Below, piece by piece: positions 1 to 7,726 of a stretch of DNA of 21,353 nucleotides. Each line of letters opens with the position of its first letter. Position 1 is the stretch's first letter. The translations under genes were made by a program, and so were the position numbers. Below the pieces are notes generated by a model. It worked only from the letters and a program-made list of their open reading frames with translations. It ran no database searches and was not told the origin of the DNA. This DNA is from Alphaproteobacteria bacterium UBA828 (GTDB lineage: Bacteria > Pseudomonadota > Alphaproteobacteria > UBA828), in contig DBHM01000001.1 in the NCBI GenBank assembly GCA_002296185.1, forward strand, positions 13,265 through 34,617. The letters run 5' to 3'.

Positions 1-1
1 T

Positions 2-1195
2 GTTCGAAATATAACTGATATAGATGATAAAATTAATAATGCAGCAATTAAATCAGGTGTATCTATAGATAGTATTACTTCTAAAACAATTGATGCGTTC
101 CATAGTGATATTGCTGAACTTAATGCTCTTCCGCCGACTATAGAACCTCTTGCTACTGATCATATTCCTGAAATGATTAAGATGATTGTAGACTTAGTTG
201 ATGGTGGTTTTGCTTACAAAGCAAATAATCATGTTCTTTTTGATGTAAATAGTAATTCTAATTATGGACGTTTGTCCGGGCGAACTCTTGATGAAATGAT
301 TTCAGGTGCTCGGGTAGAGGTTGCCCCATATAAACGTAATCCTGCTGATTTTATATTGTGGAAACCAAGTAATCCAGATTTACCTGGTTGGGATAGCCCT
401 TGGGGACGTGGTAGGCCGGGATGGCATATAGAATGTTCTGCTATGAGTCGGAAACATATTGGTTTAACTCTAGATATTCATGGAGGAGGTTTAGATCTTA
501 TTTTTCCGCATCATGAAAATGAAATTGCCCAGTCTGAATGTTCTTGTGTTGGACACAAGTTTGTTAACTATTGGGTTCATAATGGATATTTAACTGTTGA
601 CGGAGACAAAATGTCTAAGTCTCTTGGAAATTTTGTCACTATCCGTGATGCCTTAAAGAAGTTCCCTGGAGAGGTAATACGGTTATTTATGCTAAGTAGC
701 CATTATAGATCACCGATTGACTGGAATGAGTCAAATTTATATCAGGCCAGAAATAAAATTGATAGGTTGTATAAGGCTTTAAGGGCTGCTCAAGATATCG
801 ATGTAAAGGAAGAGCATAAATTCCCCTCAAGTGGAGTTATTTCAGCACTAGAAGATGATATAAATACACCAGCAGCTTTAAATGAAATCTATGGAATTTC
901 TAGTGAGCTAAATAAAGTAAAAGATGATCTAACTCGATCTCAATTAAAAGGTTCTTTGTTAGCCTCTTGTTATCTTCTTGGAATCTTAAATAGAGATGTT
1001 GAATCATGGTTTCATGAATTAGATGCCGACGATGGTCTTTCAGTTCATGAAATTGATAAGCTGATCGATGATCGTGCTTTTGCTCGTGACAAAAAGAATT
1101 TTGCTGAAGCTGATCGTATACGCTTACTTCTTGAGAAAAAAGGTATTATTCTTGAGGATAGTGCTGAAGGCACTAGTTGGCGGCGAGATATTTGA
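2..1195 (+). CDS. cysS: Cysteinyl-tRNA synthetase, 5' end outside the window
   Basis: Class I aminoacyl-tRNA synthetase that charges tRNA-Cys with cysteine in the cytoplasm. The reading frame is open from base 2, so the gene enters from the left edge; 397 codons are present. The first visible residues (VRNITDIDDKI) are the conserved segment that follows the HIGH region, so the HIGH motif and the first zinc-ligand Cys lie outside the window, with roughly 60-75 residues missing. Visible landmarks are WHIECSAMS and FPHHENEIAQSE, which carry the remaining zinc-site Cys, His and Glu, then the KMSKS loop in GDKMSKSLGNF, and the C-terminal anticodon-binding region ending in TSWRRDI. It ends in TGA 19 bases before the next gene on the same strand. 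Identification is by family motifs and is essentially certain. Confidence 0.97.
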   Translation, partial: VRNITDIDDKINNAAIKSGVSIDSITSKTIDAFHSDIAELNALPPTIEPLATDHIPEMIKMIVDLVDGGFAYKANNHVLFDVNSNSNYGRLSGRTLDEMISGARVEVAPYKRNPADFILWKPSNPDLPGWDSPWGRGRPGWHIECSAMSRKHIGLTLDIHGGGLDLIFPHHENEIAQSECSCVGHKFVNYWVHNGYLTVDGDKMSKSLGNFVTIRDALKKFPGEVIRLFMLSSHYRSPIDWNESNLYQARNKIDRLYKALRAAQDIDVKEEHKFPSSGVISALEDDINTPAALNEIYGISSELNKVKDDLTRSQLKGSLLASCYLLGILNRDVESWFHELDADDGLSVHEIDKLIDDRAFARDKKNFAEADRIRLLLEKKGIILEDSAEGTSWRRDI

Positions 1196-1214
1196 TATAT
1201 GTTTTGAAGAAAAG

Positions 1215-1991
1215 ATGACCAACATAAAAATGATTAATGATACTTCCACACAGTTCGTTGATACTGATATTTCTCCAACTATTATTTTATGTAGGCCTCA
1301 GCTTGGAGAAAATATTGGGACTGCAGCTAGAGCGATGCTAAATTGTAGGGTATCGGACTTAAGAATAGTAAAGCCTCGAGACGGTTGGCCAAATCCAAAA
1401 GCCTTAAATGCCTGCTCAGGTGCTGATGAAATTATTGCTAATGCTGGAGTTTTTGACTCCTTAGTTGATGCATTAGGAGATCTAGATTTAGTTTTTGCAA
1501 CTACTGCAAGAACACGTGAGGTTATGAAGAGAGTAATTGACCCAAGAACAGCAGCAGATGAAGTGCGCATAGCAACTAAATCAGGTAGGAGAATTGGATT
1601 ACTTTTTGGCCCGGAACGTACTGGCCTAGATAATGAAGAAATTGAGTTAGCTGACTCCATAATTGCTATTCCACTGAATCCAAATTTTACATCTCTCAAT
1701 TTAGCTCAGGCTGTTCTGATATTGTGTTATGAGTGGTATACAAACAGAAGTCATGTAGCTTTAGAAACTGAGGGCATTGATTCTCGAGAACCTATAGATA
1801 AGCGACAGCTGGCTAGTTTCTTTGATTTTTTGGAGACTGCTCTAGACGAGCGTGGTTTTTATCCAACACCAGAAATGAAACCCAGGATGATTAGAAATAT
1901 GCGTGCAATGTTTTTGCGGACAGGACTTACACGTCAAGATGTACAAACACTTTATGGGATGGTAAAGAAATTAACACGAGGAAAGTGTTAA
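1215..1991 (+). CDS. trmJ: TrmJ-type tRNA 2'-O-methyltransferase (SpoU family)
   Basis: SAM-dependent SPOUT-class enzyme, expected to methylate the ribose of nucleotide 32 in the tRNA anticodon loop. The three SpoU motifs are present in order: GENIGTAARAM near the N-terminus, GLLFGPERTGLDNEE in the middle, and IPLNPNFTSLNLAQAV, which builds the knotted SAM site. A C-terminal extension of about 80 residues (MKPRMIRNMRAMFLR) is typical of TrmJ and absent from short TrmL-type proteins. I chose the ATG at 1215, giving 258 aa, because GAAGAAAAG lies just upstream; an in-frame ATG at 1068 would overlap cysS by more than 100 bases and add residues unlike the family. It is co-directional with cysS 19 bases away, so probably cotranscribed. 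The exact nucleotide modified is inferred from the family. Confidence 0.92.
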   Translation: MTNIKMINDTSTQFVDTDISPTIILCRPQLGENIGTAARAMLNCRVSDLRIVKPRDGWPNPKALNACSGADEIIANAGVFDSLVDALGDLDLVFATTARTREVMKRVIDPRTAADEVRIATKSGRRIGLLFGPERTGLDNEEIELADSIIAIPLNPNFTSLNLAQAVLILCYEWYTNRSHVALETEGIDSREPIDKRQLASFFDFLETALDERGFYPTPEMKPRMIRNMRAMFLRTGLTRQDVQTLYGMVKKLTRGKC

Positions 1992-2059
1992 TTTGAGCCA
2001 ATTTTATACATGATTTTACAGAAATTTACTCAATTTTAGTTAATAAATGTTAATTGCGT

Positions 2060-2087
2060 TTGACTTGAGATTTTGGGGGGCTATATT
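2060..2087 (+). promoter_or_regulatory. Candidate housekeeping promoter of rpsD
   Basis: TTGACT at 2060-2065 and TATATT at 2082-2087 (within CTATATT) are separated by 16 bases, a near-consensus vegetative promoter of the kind alphaproteobacteria use for ribosomal genes. It predicts a start of transcription near 2093-2095, giving a leader of about 135 bases. Read from sequence only; no start site was measured. Confidence 0.6.
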
Positions 2088-2091
2088 GACG

Positions 2092-2122
2092 GCCGTTTTA
2101 CGGATTTAATTCGTAAAACGGC
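2092..2122 (+). promoter_or_regulatory. Perfect inverted repeat at the predicted 5' end of the rpsD mRNA
   Basis: GCCGTTTTACG (2092-2102) and CGTAAAACGGC (2112-2122) are exact reverse complements. The inner bases can extend the stem by three pairs, including one G-U, leaving a TTA loop. The repeat begins almost exactly where transcription should start. No T-run follows it, so it is a poor intrinsic terminator for trmJ; a 5'-terminal stem-loop or a protein-binding operator fits better. Confidence 0.6.
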
Positions 2123-2231
2123 ACATTCTTGCAACGTGACTATTAATAGACGCGTCTCCATTGGGGAGCTGGAGCCTTTAGGTTCGTCGGAGCAGGAAGT
2201 GTTAGCGTGAGGAAAGGCTATAGGCCAAAAA
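2123..2231 (+). promoter_or_regulatory. Structured rpsD leader, candidate S4 autoregulatory site
   Basis: This untranslated stretch is rich in short complementary pieces: CTCC/GGAG around 2156-2168, the palindrome GACGCGTC near 2149-2156, and AGCCTTT (2173-2179), which is the exact complement of AAAGGCT (2213-2219). The last pairing would cover the purine-rich AGGAAAGG (2210-2217), the only good ribosome-binding candidate before the rpsD ATG, although it lies rather far (about 14 bases) from it. S4 is known to control its own mRNA in other bacteria through a leader structure. That this leader does the same is inference. Confidence 0.4.
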
Positions 2232-2846
2232 ATGAGTAAACGAACACAGGTAAAGTACAAACTTAGTCGTCGGTTGGGGGAGAACCTCTGGGGACGTCCT
2301 AAAAGTCCAACTAATAGAAGAGAAAGTGGCCCTGGGCAACATGGCCAGCGCCGACGTAAGTTATCTGATTTTGGAGTTCAGCTCCAAGCTAAGCAAAAAT
2401 TAAAGGGCTACTACGGCAATATCACAGAGAAGCAATTCCATCGTTATTATGAGGATGCGGTGGGAGCTAAAGGTGACACAAGTGAAAACTTGATTGCTTT
2501 GCTTGAAAGTCGTCTCGATGCGGTTGTATATAGAATGAAGTTCGTTCCAACTGTATTCGCTGCACGACAAGTAGTTAATCATGGGCATGTTTTAGTTAAT
2601 AGCAAAAGAGTTAATATTCCCAGTTATAGAGTGAAAGAAGGGGATGTGATTTCTCTCAAGGAAAAATCCAAGCAGATGAACATCGTATTAGATGCTATAG
2701 TGTCTCCAGAGCGTGATGTTCCAGACTACATGGAAGTCGACCATAATAAGATGGAAGGAACATACGTGAGGTCTCCTAAACTAGAAGATGTTCCTTATCC
2801 TGTAACTATGGAGCCAAATTTAGTAATTGAGTTCTATTCGCGATAA
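2232..2846 (+). CDS. rpsD: 30S ribosomal protein S4
   Basis: Primary 16S rRNA-binding protein that nucleates assembly of the small subunit and helps maintain decoding accuracy. It has 204 aa, the usual bacterial length. The N-terminal part (SKRTQVKYKLSRRLGENLWG, then SGPGQHGQRRRKLSDFG) is basic and of the type without zinc-binding cysteines. The S4 RNA-binding domain occupies roughly residues 93-155, with LESRLDAVVYRMKF, ARQVVNHGHVLVNSKRVNIP and YRVKEGDVI. The C-terminus (PNLVIEFYSR) is the standard ending. It is preceded by its own promoter and a long leader, and it converges with grxD with only 11 bases between the two stop codons. It is monocistronic here, not part of an alpha operon. Confidence 0.98.
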   Translation: MSKRTQVKYKLSRRLGENLWGRPKSPTNRRESGPGQHGQRRRKLSDFGVQLQAKQKLKGYYGNITEKQFHRYYEDAVGAKGDTSENLIALLESRLDAVVYRMKFVPTVFAARQVVNHGHVLVNSKRVNIPSYRVKEGDVISLKEKSKQMNIVLDAIVSPERDVPDYMEVDHNKMEGTYVRSPKLEDVPYPVTMEPNLVIEFYSR

Positions 2847-2857
2847 GGGAACTATCT

Positions 2858-3229
2858 TTAATTTGCACTATTTGTCTGGTCTTGAGGCGTTGTGGCTATT
2901 CCTTTTGACTCGAAAAAACTCTCTATTTCCCCGGCCTCATACATTTCTTTTATAATATCGCTACCACCTACGAATTCACCTTTTACATATAGTTGAGGGA
3001 TAGTTGGCCAGTCACTAAACTCTTTAATTCCCTCTCTTACCTCGGGGTCTTCAAGGACGTTCACTCCTAGAAACTTTATACCCAGAAGACTCATAACTTG
3101 TACGGCAAGGGCTGAAAAACCACATTGTGGAAAAACAGCTGTCCCTTTCATGAAAAGCACAACATCAGTGCTTTCTAAAGTACTGCGAATTCTCTCGAAG
3201 ACAGCGTTATTTTCATTTGTATCACTCAT
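2858..3229 (-). CDS. grxD: Monothiol CGFS-type glutaredoxin (Grx4/GrxD)
   Basis: Small cytoplasmic protein (123 aa) that binds and transfers [2Fe-2S] clusters with glutathione and often forms a complex with BolA. The active-site motif Cys36-Gly-Phe-Ser39 follows the conserved lead FMKGTAVFPQ. Downstream are WPTIPQLYVKGEFVGGSDI, which carries the cis-Pro and glutathione-contacting residues, and the EMYEAGEIE helix. The final 15 or so residues (Gln/Thr/Asn-rich) are a variable tail. AGGAG lies 7 bases before the ATG. The gene follows bolA on the same strand, 49 bases from its stop codon, a pairing that supports a role in iron-sulfur trafficking. It ends 11 bases from the convergent rpsD stop with no obvious hairpin between them. 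Confidence 0.96.
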   Translation of the reverse strand: MSDTNENNAVFERIRSTLESTDVVLFMKGTAVFPQCGFSALAVQVMSLLGIKFLGVNVLEDPEVREGIKEFSDWPTIPQLYVKGEFVGGSDIIKEMYEAGEIESFFESKGIATTPQDQTNSAN

Positions 3230-3278
3230 TTTTTTCTCCTAAATAAATAATTTTCTTGCCTTAAGTATCTAAATATTT

Positions 3279-3527
3279 TTATTTTTCAGTGTTTTTCTCG
3301 GGTAATCCAGTATGAAGTGCGAGCGCGTGTAATTCGCCTCCCATACGGCCATCAAGTGCTTTGTATACAATTTTATGCTGTTCGATACGTGTTTTTCCCT
3401 GGAAGACATCTGACACTACATAGGCTGCATAATGATCGCCATCCCCTCGAAGATCTTCTATTTTGATCTTTGCATCTGGAATAGCGTCAAGGATAAGGCG
3501 CTCAATATGTTCTTTATCCATAGGCAT
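3279..3527 (-). CDS. bolA: BolA-family protein, partner of monothiol glutaredoxin
   Basis: 82-residue protein with the BolA fold (class II KH-like). The core IEQHKIVYKAL followed by GGELHALALHT matches the family, including the C-terminal invariant His. The N-terminus DKEHIERLILDAIPDAKI is the first helix and turn. BolA proteins bind CGFS glutaredoxins and share a [2Fe-2S] cluster with them; the adjacent grxD makes that the most likely role. Two ATGs lie two codons apart at the start; the upstream one (at 3527) has GAGAG about 8 bases before it and was kept. It follows purL in the same direction 48 bases later, so it may be read from the purine operon or from a local promoter. It is short and closer to the YrbA/IbaG or BolA2-like types than to E. 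coli BolA itself. Confidence 0.93.
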   Translation of the reverse strand: MPMDKEHIERLILDAIPDAKIKIEDLRGDGDHYAAYVVSDVFQGKTRIEQHKIVYKALDGRMGGELHALALHTGLPEKNTEK

Positions 3528-3575
3528 GTCTGTACTCTCTAACTTTCAAATTGTATTCAATTATTCATATTGCAA

Positions 3576-5828
3576 TCAATTTGTCATATATTTTGGTAAC
3601 CATTTCTCATGGATCTCTCTTAATTCTTCAATATTAATCTTATCTATATTGTTAATAGATATACAATTTCCACCTGTTTCTCCAATAGTCTCTATGGGGA
3701 CTGATTCTGAGATAGCGTCTTCTATTAATTTCGCGGTTCTATCTTTAGGTGAGGATATAATATATCTACCCTGATCTTCCCCAAATAACCATGATATTAG
3801 AGATGTTTTATCGAGTTTTTTAAATATTTTAGCCCCAATAATTAGGCTATCTTGATGATTGGCAAGACACATCTCTGCAACTGTAATTAAGATGCCGCCA
3901 TCAGAAATATCATGGCAGGTATTAATAGTCCTTGATTTAATCAGCTCTAAAACAAACTCTCCATTCCTCTTTTCAGCATCTAGATCCACTATTGGAGGTG
4001 CGCCGTCCTCACTTGAATAAATCTCACGGAGGTATAGAGATGCCCCGAGATGTCCTTGAGTCTCACCAATAAGAATTAGGTCTTCGTTAGGTTTTTTAAG
4101 GTTGATGGTTGCCATACAGTCAATATCTTCGATTATACCTACACCTCCAATTGCAGGGGTGGGCAATATCGATTTACTAAGTGTTTCGTTGTAAAGAGAT
4201 ACATTTCCTGAAACTACTGGAAAGTTTAGCTTTCGACATGCATTGCTAATCCCTTTTATACATCCTACAAATTGGCCCATGATCTCTGGCCTCTCTGGGT
4301 TTCCAAAGTTAAGACAATCGGTAATTGCCAGTGGATGGCCACCAGTAGAGATTATATTTCTCCATGCCTCAGCAACGGCTTGTGCACCTCCTGACTCCGG
4401 GTGTGCTTTGCAGTATCGTGGGGTACAGTCTGTGGTTATGGCCAATCCCCTTTTTGAGTTATGTACACGAATAACTCCAGAATCGCCTCCGGGTCGGTAG
4501 ACCGTATCTGTCATGACCATATGGTCGTATTGTTCCCAGATCCAACGGCGGGAACATAAATCAGGTGATTCGATTAATTTTGAGAGAGTTTCTATTGGGC
4601 TTAGAGCTCGATTCTTAGGTAAATTTGAGATAACTAATTCTTCAGGCCTAGAGATCTCTTTCCACGGCCGCTCATAAATAGGTGCATCGTCAACGAGAGG
4701 ACGTACGGGCATATCGGCGACTATACCTGAGCTATTTCTCAATACTAAACGACCGGTATCAGTAACTTTTCCTATTATAGAAAAATCCACTTTCCATTTT
4801 TTAAAAATACTCTGAGCTATTTCCTCTGATTCAGGTTTGATGACCATCAGCATTCTTTCCTGGCTTTCAGAAAGCATGATTTCATAAGGTGTCATTCCAA
4901 CTTCCCGAATTGGCACTAGGTCCAGGTTGAGATCTATACCTGTTCCACCTTTATCGGCCATTTCAACAGATGAACAAGTTAGACCCGCTGCTCCCATATC
5001 TTGAATTGCAACTATTGTATCTGTTTCCATTAATTCTAAGCAGGCCTCTAATAATAGTTTTTCTGTAAATGGGTCTCCAACTTGGACAGTAGGGCGTTTC
5101 TCTTCTGACGCATCATCAAATTCTGAAGACGCCATAGTTGCTCCATGGATTCCATCCCGTCCTGTTTTTGAACCAACATATACAACGGGATAACCAACGG
5201 CGGCCGCTGCGGAATAAAATATATTGTCTGTCTTTGCAAGACCAACTGTCATAGCATTAACAATTATATTTCCATTATAGGATTGATGGAAATTACATTC
5301 TCCCCCAATAGTTGGGACTCCAATACAGTTCCCATATCCTCCAATTCCTGCAACAACTCCAGATAGTAAGTGCTTAGTTTTTTCATTTCTAACATCACCA
5401 AAGCGAAGTGAATTGAGATTTGCAACAGGTCTTGCCCCCATTGTGAAGATGTCGCGTAATATGCCTCCTACGCCAGTTGCCGCTCCTTGATAAGGTTCAA
5501 TAAAGGAGGGATGGTTGTGACTTTCCATTTTAAATATTGCAGCATTTCCCTCGCCAATATCGATTACACCTGCATTTTCACCTGGACCGCAGATTACCCA
5601 TTCAGCATCAGTTGGAAGTGTTTTTAGCCATATCCTTGAGGACTTATAGGAGCAGTGTTCGCTCCACATAACAGAAAATATACCAAGCTCGGTTAAATTA
5701 GGATTCCTGCCTAATGAATTAAAGATTTTTTTGTATTCCTCATTAGTCAGTCCATGAGCTTCTATTGTTTTTTTTGTGTGAGCTGATCTATCGTTATCAA
5801 CCTGATTACTATCAGTTTTATTATGCAC
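3576..5828 (-). CDS. purL: Phosphoribosylformylglycinamidine synthase subunit PurL
   Basis: ATP-dependent synthetase subunit of the FGAM synthase complex (PurS-PurL-PurQ), which converts formylglycinamide ribotide and glutamine-derived ammonia to FGAM in step four of purine synthesis. At 750 aa it is the small PurL form, which needs separate PurS and PurQ, and both are encoded just upstream. Motifs in order: MWSEHCSYKSS (residues 54-64), GPGENAGVIDIG (about 80-91), ESHNHPSFIEPYQGAATGVGG (about 102-122), QDMGAAGLTCSSVEMADKGG in the first half, and the second-half repeat DCLNFGNPERPE and CHDISDGGILITVAEM. The start codon is GTG with AAAGGA 8 bases before it; no ATG fits before the conserved region. 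It is spaced 19 bases from purQ in the same operon. Confidence 0.98.
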   Translation of the reverse strand: MHNKTDSNQVDNDRSAHTKKTIEAHGLTNEEYKKIFNSLGRNPNLTELGIFSVMWSEHCSYKSSRIWLKTLPTDAEWVICGPGENAGVIDIGEGNAAIFKMESHNHPSFIEPYQGAATGVGGILRDIFTMGARPVANLNSLRFGDVRNEKTKHLLSGVVAGIGGYGNCIGVPTIGGECNFHQSYNGNIIVNAMTVGLAKTDNIFYSAAAAVGYPVVYVGSKTGRDGIHGATMASSEFDDASEEKRPTVQVGDPFTEKLLLEACLELMETDTIVAIQDMGAAGLTCSSVEMADKGGTGIDLNLDLVPIREVGMTPYEIMLSESQERMLMVIKPESEEIAQSIFKKWKVDFSIIGKVTDTGRLVLRNSSGIVADMPVRPLVDDAPIYERPWKEISRPEELVISNLPKNRALSPIETLSKLIESPDLCSRRWIWEQYDHMVMTDTVYRPGGDSGVIRVHNSKRGLAITTDCTPRYCKAHPESGGAQAVAEAWRNIISTGGHPLAITDCLNFGNPERPEIMGQFVGCIKGISNACRKLNFPVVSGNVSLYNETLSKSILPTPAIGGVGIIEDIDCMATINLKKPNEDLILIGETQGHLGASLYLREIYSSEDGAPPIVDLDAEKRNGEFVLELIKSRTINTCHDISDGGILITVAEMCLANHQDSLIIGAKIFKKLDKTSLISWLFGEDQGRYIISSPKDRTAKLIEDAISESVPIETIGETGGNCISINNIDKINIEELREIHEKWLPKYMTN

Positions 5829-5847
5829 TTCAGAGTTCCTTTAAAAT

Positions 5848-6537
5848 TTAGTTCAACGTTGAAATAAGTCCGTCAAACATTATTTTACCATCAATCCCGC
5901 CAAGTGCTAAGTCTGCCATTCGCTCTGGGTGGGGCATCATGCCAAGAACATTCTTTTCTTTATTTAAAACCCCTGCAATATTTTCTATTGAACCATTAGG
6001 ATTAGACTCTTCAACTAATAACCCGTCCGATGAGCAATACTGAAATGCTATTTGGTCATTAGATTTAAGGATGTCTAATTCGGTCTTATCTACAAAGTAA
6101 TTTCCATCATGATGGGCTATAGGCATTTTTACTAAGTCACCATCATTATACATACTTGTGAAAACACTACTTTTTGGGTTTGGCTTAAGCCACACATCTT
6201 GGCAAATAAAGCGGAGAGAAGCATTTCTAATTAAAACCCCTGGTAAGAGCCCTGCTTCTGTGGCGACTTGAAATCCGTTGCAGATTGCGAGGATAGGAGT
6301 CCCCCGGTTTGCTGCCTTGCAAACCTCTCGCATAATTGGAGAGTGCGCTGCCATTGCTCCAGACCGCAAATAATCACCATATGAAAATCCCCCAGGAAGA
6401 ACAATTAAGTCAGTTTTTGGCAAATCATTAGAATCATGCCAGATCATTTCTGGTTCATGATTCATACTTGCAGTAAGCGCAACTTTTATATCACGATCAC
6501 AGTTTGATCCTGGAAATACAATTATAGATGCATGCAC
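5848..6537 (-). CDS. purQ: Phosphoribosylformylglycinamidine synthase glutaminase PurQ
   Basis: Class I glutamine amidotransferase subunit that releases ammonia from glutamine and channels it to PurL. 229 aa, normal length. It opens with the family signature IVFPGSNCDRD. The nucleophile is Cys86 in ILAICNGFQ, and the rest of the triad is His203 and Glu205 in MMPHPERM. The glycine-rich LPGGFSYGDYLRSGA (about 47-61) builds the oxyanion region. The start is GTG; it lies 7 bases after the purS stop, so its ribosome-binding site (GAAGG) is inside the end of purS and the two are likely translationally coupled. Central gene of the purC-S-Q-L operon. Confidence 0.98.
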   Translation of the reverse strand: MHASIIVFPGSNCDRDIKVALTASMNHEPEMIWHDSNDLPKTDLIVLPGGFSYGDYLRSGAMAAHSPIMREVCKAANRGTPILAICNGFQVATEAGLLPGVLIRNASLRFICQDVWLKPNPKSSVFTSMYNDGDLVKMPIAHHDGNYFVDKTELDILKSNDQIAFQYCSSDGLLVEESNPNGSIENIAGVLNKEKNVLGMMPHPERMADLALGGIDGKIMFDGLISTLN

Positions 6538-6544
6538 TTAATTT

Positions 6545-6793
6545 TTAGCCTTCTATTTCTATCTTGTAGTCTTCGATTACAGTATTTGCGAGTAACTTGT
6601 GGCAAACTTTTTCTAATTGTTGGGATGCTTCTTCCTTATTTTTTGCAGAAATTTTTAACTCAATATATTTACCTTGCCTTACATCGGATACATTGTCGAA
6701 ACCGAGTGTCTGAAGTGTGCCTTCTATAGCCTTTCCTTGTGGGTCTAGAACGCCCGTTTTGAGTACGACTTTTATTCTTGCAAGATATTCCAT
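6545..6793 (-). CDS. purS: Phosphoribosylformylglycinamidine synthase subunit PurS
   Basis: Small dimeric bridging subunit (82 aa) of the FGAM synthase complex, needed when PurL is of the short type. The sequence ARIKVVLKTGVLDPQGKAIE, then LGFDNVSDVRQGKYIEL, then the C-terminal NTVIEDYKIE strand matches the family along its full length. It sits between purC (17 bases upstream) and purQ (7 bases downstream) as in many alphaproteobacteria and Gram-positive bacteria. No unusual residues noted. Confidence 0.96.
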   Translation of the reverse strand: MEYLARIKVVLKTGVLDPQGKAIEGTLQTLGFDNVSDVRQGKYIELKISAKNKEEASQQLEKVCHKLLANTVIEDYKIEIEG

Positions 6794-6810
6794 TAAATCA
6801 TCCTATTTGA

Positions 6811-7593
6811 TCAATCCTTAAGACTGCTTTCTTTATTATCAGACTCACTATGATTTTTATCAGATATAGACTCTGGTAAAATCCCTAAGCGTCGGGCAAC
6901 CTCTTGATATGCTTCAGCAACATTGCCTAGATCACGTCTAAACCGGTCTTTATCAAGTTTCTTGTTAGACTCAATGTCCCATAGCCTGCAGCTATCTGGG
7001 CTTATTTCATCAGCAAGTACGATTCTAACTTCATCGCCTTCCCAAAGCCTTCCAAACTCAAGCTTAAAATCGACTAGACGAATTCCAATCCCAGTTAAGA
7101 GCCCACATAGAAAGTCATTTACGCGGATTGAGATAGATAGTATATCCTCGATTTCTTGAGGTGTTGCCCACCCAAAAGCAGTTATATGGTCTTCCGATAT
7201 CATTGGGTCGCCAAGATCATCATTTTTATAATAGTATTCGATGATTGTCCTGGGTAAATTTGTTCCCTCTATTATTCCTAAGCGTTTTGATATTGAGCCA
7301 GCTGCAACATTTCTAACAACTACCTCAACGGGTATTATTTCAACTTCTCTTATCAATTGTTCGCGCATATTCAATCTTTTCACGAAATGGGTAGGCACTC
7401 CAGCCTCTGACAGACGTAAAAAAATATATTCAGAAATACGATTATTTAGTGCCCCCTTACCTTCTATAGTGCCCTTCTTTTCATTATTGAATGCCGTAGC
7501 ATCGTCTTTGAAGTATTGCACTAGTAGGCCTGGTTCTGGGCCTTCATAGAGTACCTTTGCTTTACCCTCGTAAATCCGTCTACGACGGGACAT
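6811..7593 (-). CDS. purC: SAICAR synthetase
   Basis: Phosphoribosylaminoimidazole-succinocarboxamide synthase; it joins aspartate to CAIR using ATP, and the product is the substrate of PurB encoded 3 kb away. 260 aa. The nucleotide-binding start RRRIYEGKAKVLYEG, the VEVVVRNVAAGS segment, the DFKLEFGR strand and the signature LADEISPDSCRLWD are all present. The last 20 or so residues (Ser/Asp/Lys-rich) are a low-complexity tail. GGAGG at 7602-7606 gives a strong ribosome-binding site. It is the first gene of a minus-strand run continuing through purS, purQ, purL and possibly bolA and grxD; its promoter should lie in 7594-7726, but I could not pick one convincingly. Confidence 0.98.
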   Translation of the reverse strand: MSRRRRIYEGKAKVLYEGPEPGLLVQYFKDDATAFNNEKKGTIEGKGALNNRISEYIFLRLSEAGVPTHFVKRLNMREQLIREVEIIPVEVVVRNVAAGSISKRLGIIEGTNLPRTIIEYYYKNDDLGDPMISEDHITAFGWATPQEIEDILSISIRVNDFLCGLLTGIGIRLVDFKLEFGRLWEGDEVRIVLADEISPDSCRLWDIESNKKLDKDRFRRDLGNVAEAYQEVARRLGILPESISDKNHSESDNKESSLKD

Positions 7594-7726
7594 TTTTGCC
7601 TCCGGAATGGGATTATTTCATAGCTATCTATAAGTCTGGTAACCTTTAGAATCGGTACTAAAAACATAGACTTTTAGCGCACTTAAGACAATCTTTGTCA
7701 GCAATAAGTTTACTCACTTATAGATT

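Noticed and set aside
1068..1214. Longer start for the TrmJ-type gene giving 307 aa
   Set aside because: The extra 49 codons overlap the end of cysS, are low-complexity and Leu/Lys-rich, and do not resemble TrmJ; the ATG at 1215 has a purine-rich site in front.
2123..2231. A tRNA or small RNA gene in front of rpsD (GGTTCG resembles a T-arm)
   Set aside because: No acceptor stem or complete cloverleaf can be drawn; the stretch fits better as the rpsD leader.
7704..7721. ATAAGT/ACTTAT inverted repeat upstream of purC
   Set aside because: Only six AT-rich pairs, overlapping no recognisable promoter; I found no evidence that it is a purine operator.
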